A DNA stretch of 64,000 bases from Rikenellaceae bacterium (GCA_015060115.1 SUZB01000010.1:1-64000); one strand, 5' to 3'. Positions 52,514 to 63,140 are shown, counted from the first letter of the stretch. The notes: a model not told the origin generated them from the letters alone. Translations and numbers: made by a program.

Positions 52514-52584
52514 AAGTTGAATAAATCGAATTAGGGGTACTAAGAGAGAGTGCAGACCCCAAGAATAAAACTTTTGGAGGGGAT

Positions 52585-53538
52585 ATGATTACAATTTATC
52601 TCAAGCAATACAACAAGATTATACGAAATGCCGATCCCGATCTCTTCGATGAGCTCGGCTTCGATGATATTCTCTGGATTGACCTTTTGGAGCCCTCAAT
52701 CAAGGAGCAGAAGGCGGTGGAGAACTTTATGGAGCTAAGCCTTCAGACCAAACAGCAGGTCGAGGAGATTGAGTCTACATCAAAATACTCGGAGACCGAG
52801 AATGCCATTATCTCGAACTCCAACTTCTTCGTTCCTATGGGCGAGACATTCACCGTTGAGCCTGTGTCGTTCCTAATCTCTAACGAGGGTGTACTTGTGT
52901 CGATGCGTCAGGCCGAGTTCCGCACCTTCCGTGAGGCTGAGAAGCGTCTGCAGATGAACTACCGCTCATACTCGACAGGTTATCACATTCTTATCTCGTT
53001 GCTCGAGGTGCGCATCGACTACGATGCCGACCTTGTGGAGATGGTGGGCAAGCAGGTAGCGGCTGTGAGCAAGGAGATATCGAGCGGCTCGAAGATTGAC
53101 AAGGAGGTACTCTACAAGATTAACGCCTTGCAGGAGAACACCATGTTGCTCCGCGAGAATATCTTTGATAGACAGCGTGTGCTCTCGTCAATATTGCGTT
53201 CGGAGCGCTTCCCCAACGATATATATCCCCGTTTGCAGCTGATGCTCAAGGATGTTAATTCGCTAATCAGCCACGCCGACTTTAGCTTCCAGCGTTTGGA
53301 CTATATTCAGGATGCTGCGCTTGGTCTTATCAACATCGAGCAGAACGAGATAGTAAAGATCTTCTCGGTGGCAGCCGTAATCTTTATGCCCGCGACACTG
53401 GTGGCGAGTATGTACGGTATGAACTTTAAGTTTATGCCAGAGCTGCAGTGGGAGTATGGCTATCTGTGGGCAATAGCCTTGATGCTTATCGTGTCGGGCT
53501 TGACCTACTGGTTCTTCAAGTTTATGAAGTGGCTGTAG
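52585..53538 (+). CDS. corA: CorA-family magnesium/divalent metal transporter
   Basis: A 317-aa inner-membrane channel. A long cytoplasmic alpha/beta domain (MITIYLKQYNKIIRNADPDLFDEL...) and helical stalk (YKINALQENTMLLRENIFDRQRVLSSIL) precede two C-terminal membrane helices. The signature YGMNF lies in SMYGMNFKFMPELQWEYGY at the end of helix 1. The C-terminus is basic (FFKFMKWL). Length and architecture match CorA, which works as a pentamer. Confidence 0.95.
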   Translation: MITIYLKQYNKIIRNADPDLFDELGFDDILWIDLLEPSIKEQKAVENFMELSLQTKQQVEEIESTSKYSETENAIISNSNFFVPMGETFTVEPVSFLISNEGVLVSMRQAEFRTFREAEKRLQMNYRSYSTGYHILISLLEVRIDYDADLVEMVGKQVAAVSKEISSGSKIDKEVLYKINALQENTMLLRENIFDRQRVLSSILRSERFPNDIYPRLQLMLKDVNSLISHADFSFQRLDYIQDAALGLINIEQNEIVKIFSVAAVIFMPATLVASMYGMNFKFMPELQWEYGYLWAIALMLIVSGLTYWFFKFMKWL

Positions 53539-53578
53539 AGATTGAAAATCAACAAATCAATAAAATATCAAGGTTCAA

Positions 53579-54805
53579 ATGAGAAAGATTTTTTCACTTT
53601 TAGCAGTCGCATCGCTACTCTTCGTGGCGTGCGAGACAGTATCTGAGGAGTATCCCTCATCTATCCGCCTCTCGAAGAGTGTGGTAGAGTTCGGCAATGC
53701 GGGTGGTACTCAGAGTGTTTCGTTTACCATCGAGAACTCTAAGGGTGGCAGTGTTACTGCCGAGGACAATGCCGACTGGGTGGATGCTGTGGTAGACTTC
53801 AACGCTGAGGTCGTCATCACCGTTGATGCCAACACAGGCGATGCTCGCGAGGCTTCGGTAACAGTAAACTACGAGTACGCCAAGGCCGTAAAGATTACCG
53901 TAAAGCAGAAGGAGGCAGGTAACAGCAACTTCGATGTGGAGTTTGAGGCAAAGCGTTTCGAGGGCATCTACTTCGGCACTGAGTACTCATCAACACCCAA
54001 CTACTATGTTATCCTCTCGGATCGTGGTGCAGCATCTGATGGTTCACCCAAGGCAAACGGCACATACTACTTCTTTGATATGTACAACAAGAGCGCAGCT
54101 GACGAGGCGTGCCCCATCTTGCCAAACGGTAACTACACCTATGATACTAATAACAGCTATGCAAACCTTACTTTCAGTGAGGAAGGCAGCTGGTATGCCG
54201 TTATGGATGCCAATGGCGAGTATGCCAAGACAGGCGAGTATGTAAGTGCATCTGTATCAGTAACTGACAACAAGTTTGAGGCTATCGTTGAGCTTAAGTC
54301 AGGCGAGAAGCACCACATCGTATACGAGGGCAAGTTGCAGACCTCCATTGGACACATACTCTCAACATTCACCGAGGATGTAGAGTTTGCAGTAGAGGAC
54401 GCGACCATCACAGCCAACCTCTATGGCGATAGCTACGAGGTGGGCCAGCAGAACTGGTTTGTCGAGGCTAAGAAGGGCGACGACCTCTTTATGATCGAGC
54501 TATTCAACTCAAGCACTGATTCTTGCGACGGTCTCTACCAGATGCTACCCGCCGAGAGTTCGGACTATGCTAACCGCTATCTCCCCGGTTTACTTGGGGA
54601 AGACGGTCTTGTAGGCTCGTGGTATGCTAAGCTAACCAATGGCGCAATTAAGGGTGATGTTATGGCACCTATCACCGAGGGTGTAATCCGCCTCGCCACT
54701 TCGGACAACACACTCACCATCGAGTACGGCTGTAAGGACGATGCCGGCAACAACATTACTGGCTCGGTATCGGGCAGTGTAACCGTTAAAGATTTACGCG
54801 AGTAA
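53579..54805 (+). CDS. BACON lipoprotein with modules A and B
   Basis: A 408-aa predicted lipoprotein (FSLLAVASLLFVAC, Cys 17). One diverged BACON domain (about 24-112, IRLSKSVVEFGNAGGTQS ... VKQK) is followed by module A (FEGIYFGTEYSSTPNYYVILSD ... TYYFFDMYN ... GEKHHIVYEG) and module B (LSTFTEDVEFAVEDATI ... GSWYAKLTNGAIKGDVMAP ... CKDDAGNNITGSV). Same layout as the proteins at 13770 and 59417, which lie in other parts of the window. It starts 40 bp after corA. Function unknown, surface exposed. Confidence 0.82.
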   Translation: MRKIFSLLAVASLLFVACETVSEEYPSSIRLSKSVVEFGNAGGTQSVSFTIENSKGGSVTAEDNADWVDAVVDFNAEVVITVDANTGDAREASVTVNYEYAKAVKITVKQKEAGNSNFDVEFEAKRFEGIYFGTEYSSTPNYYVILSDRGAASDGSPKANGTYYFFDMYNKSAADEACPILPNGNYTYDTNNSYANLTFSEEGSWYAVMDANGEYAKTGEYVSASVSVTDNKFEAIVELKSGEKHHIVYEGKLQTSIGHILSTFTEDVEFAVEDATITANLYGDSYEVGQQNWFVEAKKGDDLFMIELFNSSTDSCDGLYQMLPAESSDYANRYLPGLLGEDGLVGSWYAKLTNGAIKGDVMAPITEGVIRLATSDNTLTIEYGCKDDAGNNITGSVSGSVTVKDLRE

Positions 54806-54830
54806 CAACTCTAATCGGGTAAAAACTAAG

Positions 54831-54862
54831 GGAGATGACTAAAAAGCAAATTAGTCATCTCC
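54831..54862. terminator. Bidirectional terminator hairpin (copy 2)
   Basis: GGAGATGACTAA pairs with TTAGTCATCTCC. It lies between converging genes, directly before MITE-like copy 2, as at 22123. Confidence 0.8.
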
Positions 54863-54870
54863 TTTAGTTT

Positions 54871-54995
54871 AAGAGGTTGAATAAAAAGATGTAGTTTTAG
54901 GCTTGCGAAGCCCGAAAAACCGCAGTTTACTTTGGCGTAAATGAGGATTTTGAGGGCGAGCGTAACGACAAAATACACTTTTTATTCAGCCTCTT
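54871..54995. mobile_element. 125-bp MITE-like element, copy 2
   Basis: Same ends (AAGAGGTTGAATAAAAAG and its imperfect complement) and the same length as copy 1 at 22162-22286. About three mismatches in the middle (ctgaagcg versus ctttggcg). Same orientation and the same position behind a minus-strand stop codon. Confidence 0.7.
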
Positions 54996-54999
54996 TTGT

Positions 55000-57515
55000 T
55001 TAGTAGTTATTAATCAGCTCATCGAGCTTTGGGATGCGCTCTTTGATGTATGTTTTTACTGTGCCTACCTCAGCTTCGTAGGAGCCTAAGGCTTGGAAGT
55101 TCATATGTACCCACTGGTCGAGAATTGGCCAACGCAGGAAGTTGAGTCTCTGCGACTCCTCAAGCAACGCCGCAGTATCTTCAACATATTCCAAAAGCGA
55201 GGCCTCGTCTATGCCATTGAGCTTTACCTCGTTCCATATAGAAATCAGCTCGTTACGGGCTGCCATATCCTCACGAACAATGCGGTTTACCATCTGCTTA
55301 ACAGCATCGCTTGCGCAAGAGCCCTTTTCGTAATATATAAAGTCCGAAGCAGAGTTAATAGGATAGGTGCGGTAGTCATTCTCGAAGGCGAGGTCGTAAT
55401 CCCATACCGGGCCTACATAGAACCTATCCTTAGCCCTATGCTTATACATATATACGCTCCAGTAGGTGTCGGTGTTGCCCGTAAACTCGCCAATAATAAA
55501 GTGTCTTAGGAAGCTATCCAAGTCGAGATATTTGCGATAGCCACTCTCCTCATCCGTATAGTTAGATGCAAATACCGAGCTCTCCATTAGGTTGAAGTAG
55601 TCCTCTATATATTTGCGCTGTTCGGCTGTAATCTTGTCATCATCAGGCGATTTAATAGTTACAGGTATGCCCTTTGTCGAGTAGAAATAGACATCCTCGC
55701 CCTCAGCATAGGCATCAATCTCGACAAGGTAGCCACCCGTAAGGTTGGTGCCCGAATTATCTGTCTCCTCCATCTCCTCGATATCGACACGGTTAGTGCG
55801 CACCTCAATCTGGTCGCATAGCTGATAGCAACCCTTGTATTCGCCATTGATAACGACATCTACAGGGTGGCAGAAGGGGGTATATTCCATACCAAGACGA
55901 CGGCTAACCTCAAATGCCAAGATATTGCGCATCAAGGTCTTATCGCCGTGGTTGCTGAGCAGTGTCCACTTCTTCGCCGAGGCTGGAGCACCCAACGGAC
56001 TACGCTTCTCGCTAAACTTCAGGCGATAGGGCTTCTTCTCGAAGTTCCAACTTGCATTGCCACGACCACGAATACCCGTTTCAGTGTCGGTAAGTAGCGA
56101 TGTGCCCCCGTTCGAGATTATATGCACCGTGCTTGTAATCTCAACCTCCTTAGATGTAATCTCCTGAGCATTAGCGGTATTTATCACCACCGTAGGTAGG
56201 TTTGTCAGCTGATATAGTTGCTCGTCGCTACCTTCGCCCTCGTAGCCGAAAAACTCCAGCTCGGCAAGGTTGCAACGCTTATCGTTGGGCGTTACATAGC
56301 GCACATAGCGAAAACCGCGCGAGCAGTTGATTGTGGCGTATGTCATCTCGCGCTCAGGGGCACTCTCACGAATGATGTAGAGGGGCAGCGCATCGCTAAA
56401 GTCGGCGCTGTTTGCACCCTCGATAAGTGCCGTAACAACACGGCTCGGTTGTGTGATACGGGGTGAGTAGCCTACTTGGGTGATAATATGCTTCGTGCCA
56501 AGGTCAAGACCTACCCAAGTATTCGACCTGTCGAAAGAGGCGAAAAATGTGTCATAGTCGCCATCAAAAACACTCTCCTTGCCGTTTACGCTCTCGCTCT
56601 TGTTGCCTGAGTTGTAGTCCACCGAGTAGCGTGTGCCGATAATCGTGCCTGTGAGCTTGTCGCCATTGGTCGTGCTACCTCGCTTGTCGATTTTCAACGC
56701 ATAGCAATACCTCTTGCCCGCCTCTAAGCTGAGCTTATTGTCGGTTGTAATGTAGTAGTTGCTGCCATTGACCACCGCACGAACAAGGTGTGTCGAGCCA
56801 TTTATGCTCTGGGGGAGTACCAATGCACTAAACATATCCCCATCTTTGTAGGCCTTGATATCTGTTGGCGCACTCTCCTTAAGGCGAAGGTTGCCATTCA
56901 CGAGATTGAGGTATGCCTCACGCTGGGTGTTGGTCACCGTTACACTCTTCTCTACAGCCTGCCACTCTTCCGCACTCCAGCCCTCGCCCTCGGTCAGGGT
57001 TATCTCGATAGAGGCAACCAAGGGGCTTAGCTCTATGCCTACACCCGCCTCGGTAGGTAAGATGCCACGCTCACGACCCCACATAAGTCTCGATGGTGCA
57101 AGACCCTCGCTCTGGTCGCTTGCCACCGAGAAGAAGAGGTTGCCAATATCGCTCACGCGCTTATGGGGCGTGTAGGCTATCAAATCAACCTTGGTATTCT
57201 TATTAAGGAAGTAGGCCTCCGCCTCCGATTGCCAGCTGTTGGTGGCTGAGCTATACTCAAAAGCGACATTATCCACCTGATTGCCACTCGCTGCCACGCC
57301 ACCGGGGTTGTTGCCACTATAGTTTACGACATAGAGGCCCAATCTGTCGCCATCGGCGAACTCGGATACTATCTCGTTCTGGGCTATCGTAGGTTGAGCT
57401 TAACGACAATATCTCCCGACGGTCCAACATTTGGTTTATTCTCTGTTTTGTCGTCGTTACAACTTATGGCAAGGCCAACGGCAAGAATGATGTATAGAAA
57501 TCTAAAAACTCTCAT
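55000..57515 (-). pseudogene. CotH-kinase-family lipoprotein with discoidin domain, frameshifted near the N-terminus
   Basis: The long frame (55000 to about 57399) encodes a fimbrillin-like N-terminal domain (GLYVVNYSGNN...), a discoidin/F5-8 type C domain (SVFDGDYDTFFASFDRSNTWVGLDLG) and a CotH kinase-like domain (GIRGRGNASWNFEKKPYRLKF; LSNHGDKTLMRNILA; VGPVWDYDLAFEND). The ORF-track start is an internal TTG. Upstream, ATG at 57515 opens a lipoprotein signal (MRVFRFLYIILAVGLAISC) that stops at TAG (57384-57386), in a frame offset by one base. The two frames overlap at 57384-57399. A one-base indel (or a sequence error) best explains this. No slippery heptamer is visible. Confidence 0.75.
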
Positions 57516-57721
57516 TTTTTTAATTTTTAGTCGCTCAATTATCGTGATTTACAAAGATAATAAAATAATATCGAACATTTGTCGCACGGAAGAGATATTT
57601 TTAAAAATATTTATTTTTATCAATCTATACACTATTGAAATAAATCTTTTATATTTGCACAATGAGAGGTGTGTATATAACTAAAAATTAGAGTATATAA
57701 TATTAAAATAGCAGTTTATAA

Positions 57722-59392
57722 ATGAAAAGATTCTTTACCCTATTTGGCATCTTCGCACTCATCTTTGCAGCTTGCGAGAATGAGAGTCCTGCACCTAACG
57801 AGGAGCTTACTCCAGAGATTACTGTTTCACCCTCAGGCATTGTTACTATGCCCGCAGTAGGTGGCGAGGTGGAGCTCAATTTTCAGATTATCAACCCCAT
57901 CGAGGGTGCAAAGCTTGAAGCTACAGCCGATAGCGAATGGATTACCAATCTTTCGGTAGACGAGAAGGTTAGATTTAGCGTTGAGCGCAACCACTCGGAT
58001 CAGCAGCGCATTGGCATCGTTACGCTTAGCTACCCCAATGCCGAAGCGTTATCTGTGGCCATTCAGCAGAACGAGGCCTTGGCATCGGGCGATGTGCGCA
58101 TCTCGATCACCTCGGAGCGCAAGACCATCTTCGAGGCCGAGGGTGGCAAGGGCAAGGTAAGCTATATGCTTGAGACCGACGACGAGGGCGCTATGCCTGA
58201 GGTGGAGGCCGATGTAGATTGGATTACGATTGACAATATTTCGAGCGACAAGGTTGAGTATAGCGTTGCCCGCTCACTCTCGGAGGAGCGCCGTGTAGGC
58301 CATATAACCCTCTCATACTCAGGCAAGAGTGCCGAGGCCACAATCGAGCAGAAGGCAGCAGAACTTCTCCCCGTGCTTACGGCCAACGCCACCTCTATCC
58401 GCTGTGGCGAGAGCATCACATTTAGTGTTAGCTATGCCGAGGAGGATGTTACCGAGGAGGCTGTTATCTTCGACTACTATACAAAGAGCGAGGTAGATAA
58501 CCCATATACCCCTGCGGAGCCTGCCGAGCGTGTATTCTACGCCACCTACAACAACCGCACATCGAAGGTGCTCACCGTAAATGTTATTCCGGAGTACACC
58601 CCTGAGCTTCCTGCCGACCCCCAACCCGAGAGCTACGACTTCAACCAGCGTATGCTTATCGTAGACCACACGGGTGTTGGCTGTGGCTACTGCCCCAATA
58701 TGAAGTCTGCACTTAAGTCGTTGGAGGAGAACAGCGACTATGCCCATAAGTTCAACATCGTATACGCCTACTCGTACAGCTCTAACGAGGTATGCTACTC
58801 TTCGGCATCTAAGACCCTCTGGCAATACTATGATGGTGTATGTAGCACAAGCTATATGCCTCTTACGGGCTATCCCAGCGCTACATTCAATTTCTGCCGT
58901 GACTTCGCGGCAGCGCCTGGCCATATGGCATCAAAGGTCGATGAGTATTGGGTGGAAAATCCCACAGCATCGGTGGCACTTGCGGCAACCATCAACGAGG
59001 GTAAATATGTTGTAAATGTGGAGGTTAAGAGTGCAGTGGCTCAGAATATTCACATTGCTCTCTGGGCTTTGGAAGATGACATCTACGCCAAGCAGTCGGG
59101 CGGTAGCGCCGAGTGGATGAACAACCACCACAGCGTCTTGCGTGATGCTCTTACGGGTGTTTCGAAGAGCGATATTTCGGGTATCGACTTCGGCTATATG
59201 CAGGCCAACACCGCGAAGAGCAAGGTGCTGGAGTTTGAGCTCTTCGAGGCTACGGCGTGGAATAGAGATAACTTCAAACTTATCGCCATAATATCATCTC
59301 CCAACGAGGAGTTCGACAATCGCTACGAGGTGATTAACAGCGCAATGTGCGAGATTGATGGCGCAAAGGCTCACGAGTACAAAACAAAATAA
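57722..59392 (+). CDS. BACON lipoprotein with Omp28-type thioredoxin-like domain
   Basis: A 556-aa predicted lipoprotein (RFFTLFGIFALIFAAC, Cys 18). Two BACON domains (about 30-118 and 122-212) are followed by an Ig-like stretch (LLPVLTANATSIRCGES ...). The C-terminal 250 residues resemble Omp28-related proteins: RMLIVDHTGVGCGYCPNMKSALKSLEE carries a thioredoxin-like CGYC, and MPLTGYPSATFNFCRD a cis-Pro-like loop. A role in extracytoplasmic redox or adhesion is possible. First gene of a four-gene unit (gaps 24, 21 and 5 bp); a TATATTTG -7 element lies at 57650-57657. Confidence 0.82.
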   Translation: MKRFFTLFGIFALIFAACENESPAPNEELTPEITVSPSGIVTMPAVGGEVELNFQIINPIEGAKLEATADSEWITNLSVDEKVRFSVERNHSDQQRIGIVTLSYPNAEALSVAIQQNEALASGDVRISITSERKTIFEAEGGKGKVSYMLETDDEGAMPEVEADVDWITIDNISSDKVEYSVARSLSEERRVGHITLSYSGKSAEATIEQKAAELLPVLTANATSIRCGESITFSVSYAEEDVTEEAVIFDYYTKSEVDNPYTPAEPAERVFYATYNNRTSKVLTVNVIPEYTPELPADPQPESYDFNQRMLIVDHTGVGCGYCPNMKSALKSLEENSDYAHKFNIVYAYSYSSNEVCYSSASKTLWQYYDGVCSTSYMPLTGYPSATFNFCRDFAAAPGHMASKVDEYWVENPTASVALAATINEGKYVVNVEVKSAVAQNIHIALWALEDDIYAKQSGGSAEWMNNHHSVLRDALTGVSKSDISGIDFGYMQANTAKSKVLEFELFEATAWNRDNFKLIAIISSPNEEFDNRYEVINSAMCEIDGAKAHEYKTK

Positions 59393-59416
59393 AAACAGAT
59401 TAATACCTAAAACATT

Positions 59417-60748
59417 ATGAGAAAACTATTTGCACTTATTGCACTTGCAGCTGCCGTGTTCACAGCTTGCGAGGGCGACAACGAGGTTAACTACGACAAC
59501 CTCAAAATCAAACTTTCGTCTGATTCTGTGATGAGCTTCGGCGTCGATGGTGGCGAGGGCGTTATCACCTATGAATTTGAGGAGATTAGCGATGCTACTC
59601 GCGCAAAGATGAAGTATCCAGCTACGGAGGCAGCAACTGCCGTAAATTGGATTACCGACCTTAAGGTAAACGCCCACTCGCTTGAGGTAACATTCAATGT
59701 TGCGGCCAACGAGGGCGGTAACCGCGAGGCTACCATCAAGGTTTGGTCGGGAGACCACAGCTTTATGGTGATGGTTAAGCAGGAGGGCCTTATTTCGGCA
59801 GATGTTAACTTCAATGCATCGTATGTAGGCGGTACCTTCTATGGTAAGTCTATCGATGGCGAGAAGCAGACCGAGGGTTTCAACTACTTCGTTATTCTCT
59901 CTGACACTCAGCCTGAGAGCATCAACACCGTACCTCAGTACGCTACGGAGTACCGTTTCGACATCTACGCCGACAAGTCGGCTGAGTTCAACAGCGAGTT
60001 GCGTATCCCCGTAGGCACCTACACCCTTGACCATCAGCGAACTGGCCGTGTTGGCACTATTGATGCGCATATGGATTGCAGCTACTACTACAGCTCAAGC
60101 AATGTAGCTACAGCATTCAAAACCGGCACATTGACCGTAACTGAGGAGAGCATTGTTGCCGACATTACGCTACTTAACGGCGAGACTCACCGCGTTGTAT
60201 ATAATGGTGAGCCCGTTATGTGCGACTATAGCCAGCCTACCTATGCTGATGTATATCCTGTGAGCCAGTACACCTCAACCGTAGAGTTTGATGTTACAGG
60301 CGGTTATATGTATGCATACTTCCGTGGCGACTGGTTTGGCACCGGCAACGATGTATGGTTTATGCATATGATTGAGACTAAGGCGGGCTTTAGCGGTGTA
60401 TATATGCTCTTCAACTTTATCGTTCCCAAGTCGGCTGGTGGTTATAGCAATAAGACAGGCTTTGTTGGCGAGTACAAGCTCTCAGACCCCACCCAGTCGC
60501 TCGACTACACCTTCCCTGCGGGTCGTTTGCGTGATGATAGCACGCAGCTCAACGCTTGGTATCTCTATTGCGTAAATGGTCAGATTGATATGTCTAAGGC
60601 AGCACCTATCAAAGATGGTACTATCAAGGTTGAGAGTGTTGATGGCGACACAGTTATTACTGTTGATGGTATTGACGATGCCGGCAACGATATCAAGGGT
60701 ACATTCCGAGGCATTGTTAACGAGATGGTAGACCAGAGCCAATATTAG
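59417..60748 (+). CDS. BACON-like lipoprotein with modules A and B
   Basis: A 443-aa predicted lipoprotein (FALIALAAAVFTAC, Cys 17). A BACON-like domain (about 25-135) is followed by module A (YVGGTFYGKSIDGEKQTEGFNYFVILSD ... EYRFDIYAD ... GETHRVVYNG) and module B (YTSTVEFDVTGGYMYAYFRGD ... NAWYLYCVNGQIDMSKAAPI ... GIDDAGNDIKGTFRG). Second gene of the operon starting at 57722. Same architecture as the 53579 product. Function unknown. Confidence 0.8.
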   Translation: MRKLFALIALAAAVFTACEGDNEVNYDNLKIKLSSDSVMSFGVDGGEGVITYEFEEISDATRAKMKYPATEAATAVNWITDLKVNAHSLEVTFNVAANEGGNREATIKVWSGDHSFMVMVKQEGLISADVNFNASYVGGTFYGKSIDGEKQTEGFNYFVILSDTQPESINTVPQYATEYRFDIYADKSAEFNSELRIPVGTYTLDHQRTGRVGTIDAHMDCSYYYSSSNVATAFKTGTLTVTEESIVADITLLNGETHRVVYNGEPVMCDYSQPTYADVYPVSQYTSTVEFDVTGGYMYAYFRGDWFGTGNDVWFMHMIETKAGFSGVYMLFNFIVPKSAGGYSNKTGFVGEYKLSDPTQSLDYTFPAGRLRDDSTQLNAWYLYCVNGQIDMSKAAPIKDGTIKVESVDGDTVITVDGIDDAGNDIKGTFRGIVNEMVDQSQY

Positions 60749-60769
60749 TCGATAACGAGATTATAGCGT

Positions 60770-62437
60770 ATGAAAAAGTTTTTATCGGTGCTTGTTGTAG
60801 CCCTTGTCGCACTTGTAGCGTGCGACAAGGAGCCAAGCGCTGAGAACTATACCGTTACATTTGCCGAGATTAGCTGCTCTGCGGAGAGTAGCACGGCAAC
60901 TATTACCACCAAGCGCCCTACGGTGATGCTCAACGGCACAGCCGTAGATGTTGAGGAGTCGGCGATTGCGCTAATCCTTCGTAAGGCAGATGACGAGCAG
61001 ATTCTGACCGGGTTTACAAGCGATGGCGACAATATCACTTTCGCACTCCTCGACCTTGAGGCCGAAACGCACTATGCTGTAAAGTTGCAGTACGATGGTG
61101 GCTCACGTGGCATATTCCTTAGCGATGAGGTGGAGTTTACAACCACTCAGGCTGAGGTGCCCGTGCCCGATACAAAGTTCGAGATTCTAAGCTCGGCAAC
61201 CGTTGAGATTGGTGCAGAGGGTGGCGAGGTTACCGTAGAGTACCTCTTGGAAAATCCCAAGGAGGGCGTAGAGCTTGAGGTGTCAGCCACTGCGGAGTGG
61301 ATTGCCGAGAGCACAGCTGAGGCTGGCGAGAATAGATTGAGCTTCGTTGTGCAGGCCAACACCGCCGAGGAGTTGCGCTCGGCCGCTATTCGCCTAAAGT
61401 ACGATAGCATCGAGCACGAAGTTACGATAAATCAGGCGGCTGCCGAGCCTGAACCTGAGCCTACTGCAACCGAGTTGCCCTATCTTTCGGGCAACTACTT
61501 TGGCAATCAGTATGGCGCAACCGAGACCGATTACAACTACTCGGTAGTCCTTGCAACCATCGAAAATTGTGTAGATATAATCTCTGGCGAGCAGTATGTC
61601 TATCCCTATAACACCTACCTCTATCTCGACCTCTATGCAGATAGCCCCTCGGCAAACTACAATGTTGAGTTTACTATCCCTGAGGGTGAGTATCATCTCG
61701 ATTTGGAGTGCAGTTCTACGGCAGGCACGCTCGGTGGCGAGTATACTATGCTCTATATCGCTGACGAGGTGGAGGGCGTAGAGATTCACTTTGTAGATGG
61801 TGTGGTAAAGGTTAGCGCCGAGGGTATTGAGGCACGCTTTACTGACGAGGCGGGTAATAGCTATGAGTATACCTGCCCAACAGCCACCGTTGACAACAGC
61901 AAAAACTTCGTAGGCGTGGGTATGCACGGCGAGTTCTCGACACTTGAGGGTGATTTGGCTATACCCTTCGATGATGGTGCGCTCTATGCCGAGGGCTACG
62001 GCGACTACTATGTCGTTGGCAAGGATTTATGGACACTCTATGTCGATGACTACGCTACGGGCCACGGCTTTGTCTTTGAGGTACTTACACCCCTTAGCGA
62101 TGAGCTTCCTACGGGCGAGTTCACCATATCGAGCGACCTTAACTTGGAGCGTATGGCACTGCCCGGATATGTAGATGGCTACGGCGATACTATGTGGTCT
62201 TGGTATTACTACTACGATGAGAGTGGCGAGATTGCAGGCCAGGCACCTATCGTTGAGGGAAGTTTCACAATTGTCGATAATGGCGATGAGACCTTTACCG
62301 TCTCATTCGACCTCGTTGATGATTGTGGCAATAGCATAACTGGCGAGTGTGTAGCATATTTCGAGTACTACGACTTCGATACGATGTCTACTCGTGCAAC
62401 AATCACCCCTCGCACAGCTAAACCTGCACGCAAATAG
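60770..62437 (+). CDS. BACON lipoprotein with modules A and B
   Basis: A 555-aa predicted lipoprotein (LSVLVVALVALVAC, Cys 18). An N-terminal fibronectin-like domain (about 25-122, ENYTVTFAEISCSAESS ... VEFTTTQ) precedes a BACON domain (about 132-225, SATVEIGAEGGEVTVEYLLENP ... TINQAA), then module A (LSGNYFGNQYGATETDYNYSVVLA ... TYLYLDLYAD) and module B (FSTLEGDLAIPFDDGALY ... QAPIVEGSFTI ... LVDDCGNSITGEC). Third gene of the operon. The C-terminal tail (MSTRATITPRTAKPARK) is basic. Confidence 0.8.
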   Translation: MKKFLSVLVVALVALVACDKEPSAENYTVTFAEISCSAESSTATITTKRPTVMLNGTAVDVEESAIALILRKADDEQILTGFTSDGDNITFALLDLEAETHYAVKLQYDGGSRGIFLSDEVEFTTTQAEVPVPDTKFEILSSATVEIGAEGGEVTVEYLLENPKEGVELEVSATAEWIAESTAEAGENRLSFVVQANTAEELRSAAIRLKYDSIEHEVTINQAAAEPEPEPTATELPYLSGNYFGNQYGATETDYNYSVVLATIENCVDIISGEQYVYPYNTYLYLDLYADSPSANYNVEFTIPEGEYHLDLECSSTAGTLGGEYTMLYIADEVEGVEIHFVDGVVKVSAEGIEARFTDEAGNSYEYTCPTATVDNSKNFVGVGMHGEFSTLEGDLAIPFDDGALYAEGYGDYYVVGKDLWTLYVDDYATGHGFVFEVLTPLSDELPTGEFTISSDLNLERMALPGYVDGYGDTMWSWYYYYDESGEIAGQAPIVEGSFTIVDNGDETFTVSFDLVDDCGNSITGECVAYFEYYDFDTMSTRATITPRTAKPARK

Positions 62438-62442
62438 GGCTT

Positions 62443-63096
62443 ATGAAGAGAGTACTGTCTATTATGGTCGCACTCCTCGTTATCGGGGCGTGCGACCCTG
62501 ATATTGTCCCTCTGCCAGATGATCCCCAACCGGAGCAACCAGTGCCAACACCCGACCCTGAGCCTGACCCTGACCCTGACCCTGAGCCTGAGCCTGAGCC
62601 CGACCCCGAACCAAATAATCCGCTTTCGACCCTTAAGGGCGATATCGAGGTTGTCTTCTCTGCGGATAGTTCGCTGGCCTATGCCGACTGCTTTGGCGAC
62701 TACTACTCTACGGGGCTATATATGTGGGGCTTCTACTTTATGGAGTTTACCGCAAAGGTGCAGCTCTATATCGAGGTGATGTGTCAATCCAACGAGTTGG
62801 AGATACCGACAGGTGTGTTTAGCGCCACCGATGACAAAGCAAGTGATGGGGCACTGCTTATAGGTTGTGTCGAAGAGGATGTAGATGGCCTCTATGATGC
62901 CTATTCGTGGTATACGCAGTTGGCCACCGAGAGCCAAGAGGCTGCCACAGCACCCATTGTCGATGGCGTGATGAAGATATCGTATGACGAGGCAAGTGAT
63001 ACATATAGCGTTACGCTCGACCTCAAGGACGATGCCGACAACTCAATTACGGCACACTACGAGCACCGTATAATATTGGAGGATTTTAGAATGTAA
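62443..63096 (+). CDS. Short lipoprotein with a D/P/E stalk and one module B
   Basis: A 217-aa predicted lipoprotein (VLSIMVALLVIGAC, Cys 17). A Pro-Asp/Glu stalk with PDP and PEP repeats (about 20-58) carries a single module B (LSTLKGDIEVVFSADSSLAYADCFGDYY ... TAPIVDGVMKISYDE ... LDLKDDADNSITAHYEH). It is the smallest member of the family and shows that module B can stand alone. Last gene of the operon, 5 bp after the previous stop. Confidence 0.8.
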   Translation: MKRVLSIMVALLVIGACDPDIVPLPDDPQPEQPVPTPDPEPDPDPDPEPEPEPDPEPNNPLSTLKGDIEVVFSADSSLAYADCFGDYYSTGLYMWGFYFMEFTAKVQLYIEVMCQSNELEIPTGVFSATDDKASDGALLIGCVEEDVDGLYDAYSWYTQLATESQEAATAPIVDGVMKISYDEASDTYSVTLDLKDDADNSITAHYEHRIILEDFRM

Positions 63097-63140
63097 AATT
63101 AGGTAATGATGCAAAAAGTGGCGTTTTTTGCATCATTACT

